Positions 7,859 through 13,334 of a DNA stretch of 15,951 nt are shown here, in pieces. Source of the DNA: an uncultured Treponema sp. Lineage in GTDB: Bacteria > Spirochaetota > Spirochaetia > Treponematales > Treponemataceae. The notes under the pieces are model-generated. The model made no database searches and had not been told where the DNA came from. It saw only the letters and a list, made by a program, of their open reading frames with translations. The stretch covers positions 1-15,951 of the forward strand of contig CAJPOL010000034.1 of the NCBI GenBank assembly GCA_905372265.1, given 5' to 3'. Positions within the stretch are counted from its first letter, which is position 1. Every line of letters begins with the position of its first letter. The translations under genes and the position numbers were made by a program.

Positions 7859-7897
7859 ATCATATCCGTATCATGGTACGGTATCAAGATGATACGG
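7859..7897 (-). promoter_or_regulatory. Promoter and candidate operator of the ABC-apbE operon
   Basis: On the minus strand, TTGATA (7887-7882), a 17-base spacer and TATGAT (7864-7859) form a good sigma-70 promoter, five of six in each box. The -10 box ends 7 bases before the ATG at 7851. A perfect 9-bp inverted repeat, CCGTATCAT (7866-7874) and ATGATACGG (7889-7897), brackets the -35 box. A third half-site, CGGTATCA (7880-7887), overlaps the -35 box. The whole block resembles the promoter at 8980-9018. Confidence 0.7.
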
Positions 7898-7908
7898 CTG
7901 CACCTCGT

Positions 7909-8946
7909 TTACAGATCAAGTTTCAAATCGCCTGCTTTAATCCATCCGATTTTCCGCAGCGGAGCGGTAAAAAGGAGGGTAAGGATGGCCGGTGCAATAA
8001 TATGCAGCAGAAAAACGGACAGATAGACGCCTAACGATCCTTTCCCCGCCTGATTCATTGCCGTTACCGCGCCTATCTGCCCAACCAATCCGCACGTTCC
8101 CATACCCGATCCGATAGGGGTATTCTCCAGCTTTAACCACACAGTCGAAATAGGGCCAAGTACGGCGGAGGCGGCAATCGGCGGTATCCATATTCGGGGA
8201 TTTTTAATAATATTCGGCATGTGCAGCATACTGGTACCGATACCGACTGCAAAACTGCCGCCGAATCCGTTATCCCGATAACTCATGACTGCAAAACCGA
8301 TCATCTGAGCGCAACATCCCGCCGCTGCAGCTCCTCCCGCCAATCCTGAAAGCGAAAGCAGCATACAGAGCGCAGCGCTGCTGATCGGCAGCGTGAGGAT
8401 AATCCCTACCAGCACGGCAAGGCAGATTCCCATTAAAAACGGGCGTAGATTAGTCGCGGTCATAATCACACCGCCGAGCCAGTTCATGCACGCAGCCATA
8501 TACGGACCGAAGCTCACTGCGATAATACTGCCTGCAAGGATTGTTACTGCCGGCGTAACGATAAGGTCGATTTTTGTTTCTTTTGAGACCAGTTTTCCCA
8601 GCTCCGTGCCTACGATTGCCGAAATAAAGGCGCCGACTGCGCCGCCGTACGTATTACCCGCAGTACCGGCAATCGCAGCTGCAAAGAGTACAAAGGTATG
8701 CGCCTTAAGCGAGTATGCAACCGCTACGCCGATAGCAGCGCCGGTCATATCGCGGCACAGCGGCCAGACGGTATCGGTCAAAAAAGCGATATGCAGGTGC
8801 TGTCCTACGGTTCTTAGAATTGTGCCGACAAGCAAAGATGAAAAAAGCCCCATAGCCATCGCACTCAAAGCATCAATAAAATACCGTTTGCCGGAAATTT
8901 CTACATCTTTCTTTTTTAAGAAAAGCCTCAACTTGTTCATCGCCAT
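7909..8946 (-). CDS. PTS_EIIC_2 / PfoR-like integral membrane protein
   Basis: Polytopic membrane protein of 345 residues, resembling the PTS EIIC-type 2 family that includes the clostridial regulator PfoR. The N-terminus is basic and cytoplasmic (MNKLRLFLKKKDVEISGKRYF). About nine or ten hydrophobic segments rich in Gly and Ala follow. Family-like stretches are GTSMLHMPNIIKNPRIWIPP and, nearer the end, KLENTPIGSGMGTCGLVGQ. No IIA, IIB or HPr gene, and no sugar enzyme, lies nearby, so sugar phosphorylation is not supported; a sensor or carrier is equally possible. The start at 8946 has an ideal AAAGGAGG six to seven bases upstream, so a longer frame to 9000 is rejected. The stop is 22 bases before the -35 box of the ABC operon, which has its own promoter. 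Confidence 0.8.
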   Translation of the reverse strand: MAMNKLRLFLKKKDVEISGKRYFIDALSAMAMGLFSSLLVGTILRTVGQHLHIAFLTDTVWPLCRDMTGAAIGVAVAYSLKAHTFVLFAAAIAGTAGNTYGGAVGAFISAIVGTELGKLVSKETKIDLIVTPAVTILAGSIIAVSFGPYMAACMNWLGGVIMTATNLRPFLMGICLAVLVGIILTLPISSAALCMLLSLSGLAGGAAAAGCCAQMIGFAVMSYRDNGFGGSFAVGIGTSMLHMPNIIKNPRIWIPPIAASAVLGPISTVWLKLENTPIGSGMGTCGLVGQIGAVTAMNQAGKGSLGVYLSVFLLHIIAPAILTLLFTAPLRKIGWIKAGDLKLDL

Positions 8947-8979
8947 AAGAATACCTCCTTTGATACATAAACCGGCGCT

Positions 8980-9018
8980 ATCATACCGTATGCACGGCAC
9001 GGCATCAAGATAATACGG
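8980..9018 (-). promoter_or_regulatory. Promoter and candidate operator of the EIIC-like gene
   Basis: On the minus strand, TTGATG (9008-9003), a 17-base spacer and TATGAT (8985-8980) form a promoter 33 bases before the ATG at 8946, leaving room for its Shine-Dalgarno sequence. Half-sites CCGTAT (8986-8991) and ATACGG (9013-9018) lie in inverted orientation around the -35 box, as in the ABC-operon promoter. The phrase ATCAAGAT is identical in both. Confidence 0.7.
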
Positions 9019-9026
9019 GCTGCAGA

Positions 9027-9043
9027 GGGGAAACCGGTTCCCC
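9027..9043. promoter_or_regulatory. Short inverted repeat upstream of the EIIC promoter
   Basis: GGGGAA (9027-9032) and TTCCCC (9038-9043) pair perfectly around ACCGG. A further AACCGG at 9056-9061 mirrors CCGGTT at 9034-9039. It lies just upstream of the EIIC-like promoter in a divergent region, so an upstream binding site is more plausible than a terminator. Function is inferred from position only. Confidence 0.35.
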
Positions 9044-9096
9044 GCATACGGAAAGAACCGGCAATAGAGTCTTTCAAGAAATGACTTCCGTGAAGG

Positions 9097-9125
9097 TTTC
9101 CTTTTTTAGAAATTTATGCTATAAA
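9097..9125 (+). promoter_or_regulatory. Candidate extended -10 promoter for DUF2804 or a small RNA
   Basis: TGCTATAAA (9117-9125) is an extended -10 motif (TG, one base, then TATAAA). TTTCCT (9097-9102) at 17-base spacing is a poor -35 box. It is the best plus-strand promoter I see between the EIIC gene and the DUF2804 gene. Transcription from about 9132 would make a 5' leader of roughly 175 bases carrying the hairpin at 9193-9212 and the palindromic repeat. Confidence 0.45.
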
Positions 9126-9192
9126 AAAGTACCGGCAGAAATGAGGAGCATGGTAATCAGCATTTGCGTTTATGCCGATACTTAATCAACAA

Positions 9193-9212
9193 CCCCGACG
9201 CGAGCGTCGGGG
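9193..9212. terminator. GC-rich perfect hairpin related to the dispersed repeat
   Basis: CCCCGACGC (9193-9201) and GCGTCGGGG (9204-9212) form a perfect 9-bp palindrome. CAACA before and TGTTG after extend it imperfectly. It shares the GCGTCGGGGTAT core with the 54-bp repeat. On the plus strand it is followed by a T-rich TATGTTGTTCTC, so it could end a short transcript from 9132. It could equally be a relic of the same repeat family. Confidence 0.45.
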
Positions 9213-9247
9213 TATGTTGTTCTCATAAGGTGGTTGCAGTCGGCTTT

Positions 9248-9301
9248 AATACCCTTCATTACGACGCAAGCGTCGGGGTATTAAACCCTCCGCACGAATA
9301 A
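9248..9301. repeat. Dispersed 54-bp palindromic repeat, copy 2
   Basis: Matches bases 1-54 at 53 of 54 positions, in the same orientation. The interrupted palindrome is AATACCC (9248-9254) with GGGTATT (9276-9282), and CGACGC (9262-9267) with GCGTCG (9270-9275). The copy ends 5 bases before the DUF2804 start codon, so it replaces the place where a Shine-Dalgarno sequence would be. It lies in a divergent region, unlike copy 1, which follows the lptB stop. Confidence 0.85.
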
Positions 9302-9306
9302 CTGTT

Positions 9307-10380
9307 ATGGATTCAAATAGTATGCATTACACTCGTATTGTAAAGCCTGCGCCGTTTAAACCGCTTAAAAATGCGCAGCCGCTTTTCGGTTCCTATTCGG
9401 GAACGTTTCATATCTTTGATATAAAAGGCTTAAAACGGCCGTTCGGTAATTTACCGCTGCCGTCATTTATTACCGATTTACGGATTATGGATACGATGCG
9501 GCTCCTCTTTTGCGATGAAAAAATTATCGGAGAAATTGAGTTTTTTTGCGGCAGTTATTTCTCGTTCATGGAGACAACAATCTGGAACCGGCAAACGAAC
9601 CGGCAGCTCGCCTATCGTCAATTGCTGCCGGCCGGTTTCATACACTTACCAAAGTACATTACCTATAGTGTTACCGCTTGCAGGGCCGCAAAACGGTATG
9701 TCCGTATTTTTTCACGCCTTTCAAAGGGAATGGTTCATGCGGATTTTGATTTTCTTGCTTCCAATGATCGGCCGTCATGCGAGGGCAGGCTTGATTTTCA
9801 TGCGCAAGACCCGCAATGCACGGATTATTCCGCAGTTCTTCCTTTTTCCGTAAACCGCCGGTGCCAAGCGGTGTACTTACGCTCTTTCTGCGTACACGGC
9901 TGGGTCAGCTTCGGTCATAACTTGGATATACAGCTTGATAAAAAGACTGCCGTCGGCTTTTTGGACTTTAGAAAAACATACACTCCGATGCGGATAAAAC
10001 GGTCTATGCTGATCGGGTTGGGCTACCTTGACGGTATGCAGATCAGTTTTCAGTTAAGCGACTCTATTTCTCCCGACAGTTATACCTACAATGATAACAT
10101 ATTATTCTATCGCGGAGAGCGTATTCCGCTGCCGCCTGTCCGTATTACGCGTCCTTTCGGTTCGATAAATAATTGGGTTGTGCAGGATACCGAAAACATG
10201 GTCGATTTAACATTTACGCCGTCGGCCGTTTCTCAGAGAAAGCTGAATGCTTTTATTTGCAGAACGGAATATAAAACAATTTACGGAACTTTTGAGGGGG
10301 CGTTTTTAACCGGAGACGGAACGCAGATCAAATTGAAAGGCTTTCCCGGCATTGCAAAAAGATACCGCATGAGGATATGA
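9307..10380 (+). CDS. DUF2804 domain protein
   Basis: A 357-residue soluble protein with no signal peptide or membrane segment, matching the DUF2804 pattern, whose function is unknown. Recognisable parts are the opening phrase PLFGSYSGTF (about 25-34) and a central AVGFLDFRKTYTPMRIKRS (about 215-233), corresponding to the family's D-F-x-R-G-x-x-P-x-x-x-x-W block. Then come LGYLDGMQISFQL and YNDNILFYRGERIPLPPV (family E-N-x-x-x-x-D-G-x-x-x-x-L). The ending YGTFEGAFLTGDG and GFPG matches the family's G-x-x-x-G plus L-x-G-F-x-E tail, with the usual Glu missing. Aromatic-rich beta segments fit a lipocalin-like or hydrolase-like beta fold, which is inference. The ATG at 9307 has no ribosome binding site, being only 5 bases past the 54-bp repeat; ATG at 9322 is an alternative. 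Confidence 0.75.
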   Translation: MDSNSMHYTRIVKPAPFKPLKNAQPLFGSYSGTFHIFDIKGLKRPFGNLPLPSFITDLRIMDTMRLLFCDEKIIGEIEFFCGSYFSFMETTIWNRQTNRQLAYRQLLPAGFIHLPKYITYSVTACRAAKRYVRIFSRLSKGMVHADFDFLASNDRPSCEGRLDFHAQDPQCTDYSAVLPFSVNRRCQAVYLRSFCVHGWVSFGHNLDIQLDKKTAVGFLDFRKTYTPMRIKRSMLIGLGYLDGMQISFQLSDSISPDSYTYNDNILFYRGERIPLPPVRITRPFGSINNWVVQDTENMVDLTFTPSAVSQRKLNAFICRTEYKTIYGTFEGAFLTGDGTQIKLKGFPGIAKRYRMRI

Positions 10381-10426
10381 CAGTAAGGGCTGCCGGCTAG
10401 AGCCTCGTCAAGCGGCACAGGCTTCA

Positions 10427-10455
10427 TTTACAAAACATAAAAAAAACGGTATGGT
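10427..10455 (+). promoter_or_regulatory. Promoter of the alpha/beta hydrolase gene
   Basis: TTTACA (10427-10432), a 17-base A-rich spacer (10433-10449) and TATGGT (10450-10455) form a reasonable promoter in the 107-base gap after DUF2804. The predicted transcript starts near 10462. Its leader holds a small CCGCT-TAC-AGCGG hairpin directly before the strong GGAGGGGG site that precedes the ATG at 10488. Confidence 0.5.
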
Positions 10456-10487
10456 GAAAGCCGCTTACAGCGGAGGGGGCTCTTTAA

Positions 10488-11246
10488 ATGTTTTACGATA
10501 ATAACCCGGCGGCAATAAGTCATTTTACCAAACCTCGGTTTTTTGCAGGCGGAAAAAAGGCCGTTTTATTAATCCACGGCTATACCGGTTCTCCGCGCGA
10601 GGTACTGTGGCTCGGAACGCAAATTCATGAGGCGGGTTATACGGTTTCCATACCGCGTCTCCCCGGACATGGTACCAACAAGGAAGATTTTATGGCAAGC
10701 AATTGGAAAGATTGGCTTCGCCGCGTCTATGATGAATATGTTGATTTATCGGAAGCATACGAAACAGTATATGTCGGAGGTCTTTCGATGGGCGGCGTAT
10801 TGACATCGCTTATAGCCGCAAAATTTCATCCTGAAAAGATATTCTTGTGTGCACCTGCCTTTGTCGCTTCCGATTTCAGGATTAAACTTACCCCCTATTT
10901 AAAGTATTTTATCAAAACGTTACCATCTGACGGGAAACCCTTCTATAAAGAACCTGAATTTTATGAATTGGTGAAGGACTATTGTATCTATAACTATGTC
11001 GGTAAAGCAGCCGATTTATATACCTTGCAAAAAATGGCCATCAAACGGCTGCCTTTGATAACATCGAAAACATTGACAATCCTTTCAAAAGCGGATCAAT
11101 CGGTTCCGTTCAGCGAAAAAGAATTAATCGACCGCCGGTTGAAAGCACCGAATGAATATTTGATTCTTGAAGAAAGCAGCCACATTGTAACCGATGATAG
11201 TGATCGGGAAACGGTAGCCCGGCGGATTATTGAATTTCTGTTTTAG
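10488..11246 (+). CDS. Alpha/beta hydrolase, carboxylesterase Est30-like
   Basis: Cytoplasmic serine hydrolase of 252 residues, of the small carboxylesterase/monoacylglycerol lipase type, cutting ester bonds of unknown acyl substrates. Visible are the oxyanion-hole phrase HGYTGSP (30-36), PGHG (59-62) and the nucleophile elbow GLSMGG with Ser100. Acid Asp203 lies in ILSKADQSVP and the base His232 in ESSHIVTDD, a complete catalytic triad. A lid region lies near 125-185. The length matches Est30-type enzymes (about 250). The start has a strong GGAGGGGG site. The gene has its own promoter and is followed by a separate promoter for the PilZ gene, so it looks monocistronic. Confidence 0.88.
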   Translation: MFYDNNPAAISHFTKPRFFAGGKKAVLLIHGYTGSPREVLWLGTQIHEAGYTVSIPRLPGHGTNKEDFMASNWKDWLRRVYDEYVDLSEAYETVYVGGLSMGGVLTSLIAAKFHPEKIFLCAPAFVASDFRIKLTPYLKYFIKTLPSDGKPFYKEPEFYELVKDYCIYNYVGKAADLYTLQKMAIKRLPLITSKTLTILSKADQSVPFSEKELIDRRLKAPNEYLILEESSHIVTDDSDRETVARRIIEFLF

Positions 11247-11267
11247 TTTTTCGTATTCATTTCTATC

Positions 11268-11296
11268 TTGACTGATTAAGCAAATAATTTTATTAT
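11268..11296 (+). promoter_or_regulatory. Promoter of the PilZ-TPR genes (predicted leaderless)
   Basis: TTGACT (11268-11273), a 17-base spacer (11274-11290) and TATTAT (11291-11296) match the sigma-70 consensus at five of six bases in each box. The -10 box ends 7 bases before the ATG at 11304, so transcription should begin at or within a base or two of the A of the start codon. No Shine-Dalgarno sequence is present. Confidence 0.75.
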
Positions 11297-11303
11297 TGTA
11301 GTT

Positions 11304-12140
11304 ATGGGATTCCTGACAACTCAACAAGTCAATAAATATTATGACTATTTCCAACAAACGGAAGTAACCTTTACAAAAGAGGTTATTCAGGCAATGAGTG
11401 TAAATGTGCCGCAAACTTCCATACGGTATGTCGGTGATGATGGCGGGCCATGGCCATGCGTTATCAATTCGGCTTCAATGGTTGCTGCTAAAGTTGTCGT
11501 TCCTCCGCAATGCAATATAGAAGAAAAACTCAAAGAAGGGCCGCCCACTGTCAACTTGCGGTTCTCATTTTTTCAATCGGATGAAAAAAAGGAACTGGCA
11601 TTCTTTGTTACCGGAAAAGTTACCAGCTGTATCCCTTATACAACGTCCCCTGACCTCGTATTGGTTAACATTGAATATACGCAGCGGGCGCCGGATGATC
11701 TTATTGAAAAGATCGGGATTTTGCTTGATGCAAAAGCGACCACCACCAAACGAAGTGATGATCGTATTGAGCTAACACCTGATGCCGTTCGGAAATTGGG
11801 AATTGCAAAGAAAGAAACAATTGCATATATCGAAAATATCCCCCGCCGCTGTATTTTACGGGATATTTCATTCTCAGGGGCAAAATTCATTGTAGCGGGA
11901 ATTGCTCCGTTTTTATTAAACAAAGATTGCGCTTTAAAATTTGAGTTTGAAGATCCTACCGTTGCAATCGGTTTGCGGGGAAAAATCATCAGGGCTGAAT
12001 TGGTCGAAGGGAGAAAGGATCTGATTGCCGTAGCAATGACATACACTGATACAAATATTCCGCTTATTTATAAAATCCGCCTTACACAGTACTTTAACCA
12101 GCAGCGAAAAATATATAATAATGATGGATCCGATACATAA
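11304..12140 (+). CDS. PilZ domain protein, probable c-di-GMP receptor
   Basis: Cytoplasmic protein of 278 residues with an N-terminal domain (about 1-140) and a C-terminal PilZ domain (about 148-270). The c-di-GMP-binding signature is complete: RxxxR as R150-SDD-R154, then DxSxxG as D187-I-S189-F-S-G192. The N-terminal half has beta segments like YcgR/PilZN-type partners of PilZ but I cannot name it firmly. Treponemes carry such two-domain PilZ proteins linked to motility and virulence, and this appears to be of that kind. It has its own promoter, lacks a ribosome binding site (predicted leaderless) and is followed after 2 bases by the TPR gene. A role in c-di-GMP control of motility or envelope is inferred from the family. 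Confidence 0.85.
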   Translation: MGFLTTQQVNKYYDYFQQTEVTFTKEVIQAMSVNVPQTSIRYVGDDGGPWPCVINSASMVAAKVVVPPQCNIEEKLKEGPPTVNLRFSFFQSDEKKELAFFVTGKVTSCIPYTTSPDLVLVNIEYTQRAPDDLIEKIGILLDAKATTTKRSDDRIELTPDAVRKLGIAKKETIAYIENIPRRCILRDISFSGAKFIVAGIAPFLLNKDCALKFEFEDPTVAIGLRGKIIRAELVEGRKDLIAVAMTYTDTNIPLIYKIRLTQYFNQQRKIYNNDGSDT

Positions 12141-12142
12141 TC

Positions 12143-13285
12143 ATGCCGCATACGGACAAACCGTTACTCTATATTAAGGTGCCTGAGGAATATGCGCTTA
12201 CGGCACATATACCAGGGTTCGACGCCTCTATCCCACTGCCGCTTTTAGCAGACAGCAATAAAGAAACTTTCAGTGCAGACGCTCTTTCGGAAGAAATGAT
12301 TTTGGCCGGTATGCTGACGGTCTTTGCTTATGAGCGGGATAATCAGCACATCGCCTACTACCGTGATATTTTCAAGGAGCTTCGTCCCGATATCCGTCAG
12401 GAAATGACAAATGCAGCTATTTTAAAAATTAAGAACGGCGATTTTGAGCTTGCCGAACAGCTTCTTTTTGCCCTTGAGGGGCTTTTTCCCGAAGATATGC
12501 GTACGAAACTCAATGTCGCGCTCCTTATGGATGAACGTGCGCATTTTTACGAACAGGCCGGGGCGGAAGATCATGCCGATTATTATACCGATAAGGCATT
12601 TCATACGTATAAAGCAGTATTGTCAGCGGAACCGCCTATTGCCGAAGCGTTTTTTAATGCAGCCTTTTTTTTTATTCGTCAAAAAAATTATGCAAAAGCG
12701 AAAGATCTGCTTGAAAGTTATCTAAAACTTGAAAGCGCCGAAACGGAAACAGCGCGGCAGCGGAAAAAAAAGGCCGCAGAGCTTATCGAATGGATTACAA
12801 CGCAAGCTCTTGATGATGAGCTTTTCAAAAGCGCTTTTGATTGTATTAAACTGGGACAGGAGGACAAAGCGCTTGAGAAAATCCGCGCATTTTTGGAGCA
12901 TCATCCTAAAGTATGGAATGCATGGTTCCTTCTCGGCTGGGCATTGCGCCGTCAAGGACGATGGGAAGATGCCCGTAGCGCATTTATCCATTGCCTTGAA
13001 CTCGGCCAAAGCAGCACACCTGAATTAACGGCAGCGTACTGCGATATTTGTAATGAACTTGCTATTTGCTGCATGGAGCTGTCGCAATGTGACGAAAGCC
13101 GGAAATGGCTGACACATGCATTGGAACAAGAGCCTGAAAACATAAAAATAATTTCAAACATGGGCACGCTTGCGCTGCGGGAAGGACGTACTGAAGAAGC
13201 AAAATCCTGTTTTAGAGTCGTTCTTGATATATGCCCCGGCGATCCGCTTGCTGCTGATCTTTTAAAAAAATTGGAAAACACCTGA
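12143..13285 (+). CDS. Tetratricopeptide repeat protein
   Basis: A 380-residue protein made mostly of helical hairpins. There is no signal peptide, so it is probably cytoplasmic. TPR-like units are visible near 88-120 (KNGDFELAEQLLFALEGLFP), 165-195 (AFFNAAFFFIRQKNYAKAKDLLESYLKL), 226-255 (IKLGQEDKALEKIRAFLEHHP), 258-292 (AWFLLGWALRRQGRWEDARSAF), 305-340 and 340-375 (NMGTLALREGRTEEAKSCF). The N-terminal 60 residues are not TPR and start with LLYIKVPEEYALT. The ATG comes 2 bases after the PilZ stop with only a weak GGAT upstream, so translation is likely coupled to PilZ. It may be a protein-protein adaptor for the PilZ protein; no enzymatic motif is seen. Confidence 0.85.
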   Translation: MPHTDKPLLYIKVPEEYALTAHIPGFDASIPLPLLADSNKETFSADALSEEMILAGMLTVFAYERDNQHIAYYRDIFKELRPDIRQEMTNAAILKIKNGDFELAEQLLFALEGLFPEDMRTKLNVALLMDERAHFYEQAGAEDHADYYTDKAFHTYKAVLSAEPPIAEAFFNAAFFFIRQKNYAKAKDLLESYLKLESAETETARQRKKKAAELIEWITTQALDDELFKSAFDCIKLGQEDKALEKIRAFLEHHPKVWNAWFLLGWALRRQGRWEDARSAFIHCLELGQSSTPELTAAYCDICNELAICCMELSQCDESRKWLTHALEQEPENIKIISNMGTLALREGRTEEAKSCFRVVLDICPGDPLAADLLKKLENT

Positions 13286-13289
13286 TTAC

Positions 13290-13307
13290 CCGCTGCCGTA
13301 TCAGCGG
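13290..13307. promoter_or_regulatory. Hairpin between the TPR gene and ddl
   Basis: CCGCTG (13290-13295) and CAGCGG (13302-13307) form a perfect 6-bp stem with loop CCGTAT, five bases after the TPR stop. A GGTTTT run follows 10 bases later, too far for a standard intrinsic terminator. It may reduce read-through from TPR into ddl or protect the upstream 3' end. Confidence 0.4.
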
Positions 13308-13334
13308 ATGAGCAGCCGGTTTTGGAGAATACAT

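Larger units (their letters stand above)
9126..9306. other. Divergent intergenic region upstream of DUF2804
   Basis: No convincing gene lies here. A 14-codon frame at 9140-9184 has no ribosome binding site at a usable distance. The region holds the hairpin at 9193-9212 and the second repeat copy at 9248-9301. Because the flanking genes point away from each other, neither needs a terminator here. The hairpins are therefore leader structures, a small-RNA end or mobile remnants. Confidence 0.5.

Noticed and set aside
7861..7887. Longer N-terminus for the ABC ATPase starting at 7863 (ATG) or 7887 (TTG)
   Set aside because: These codons lie in the -10 and -35 boxes, and the added residues do not belong to the ABC fold.
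8393..9013. 206-codon open frame on the plus strand
   Set aside because: It is antisense to the EIIC-like gene. Its Ile/Pro/Ala-rich text is the mirror of Gly/Ala-rich membrane codons, and it spans that gene's promoter.
9140..9184. 14-codon frame in the divergent intergenic region
   Set aside because: There is no Shine-Dalgarno sequence at a usable distance and no evidence of conservation.
1..9301. CRISPR array suggested by repeated palindromic units
   Set aside because: Only two full copies, 9 kb apart, with no regular spacers and no cas genes.
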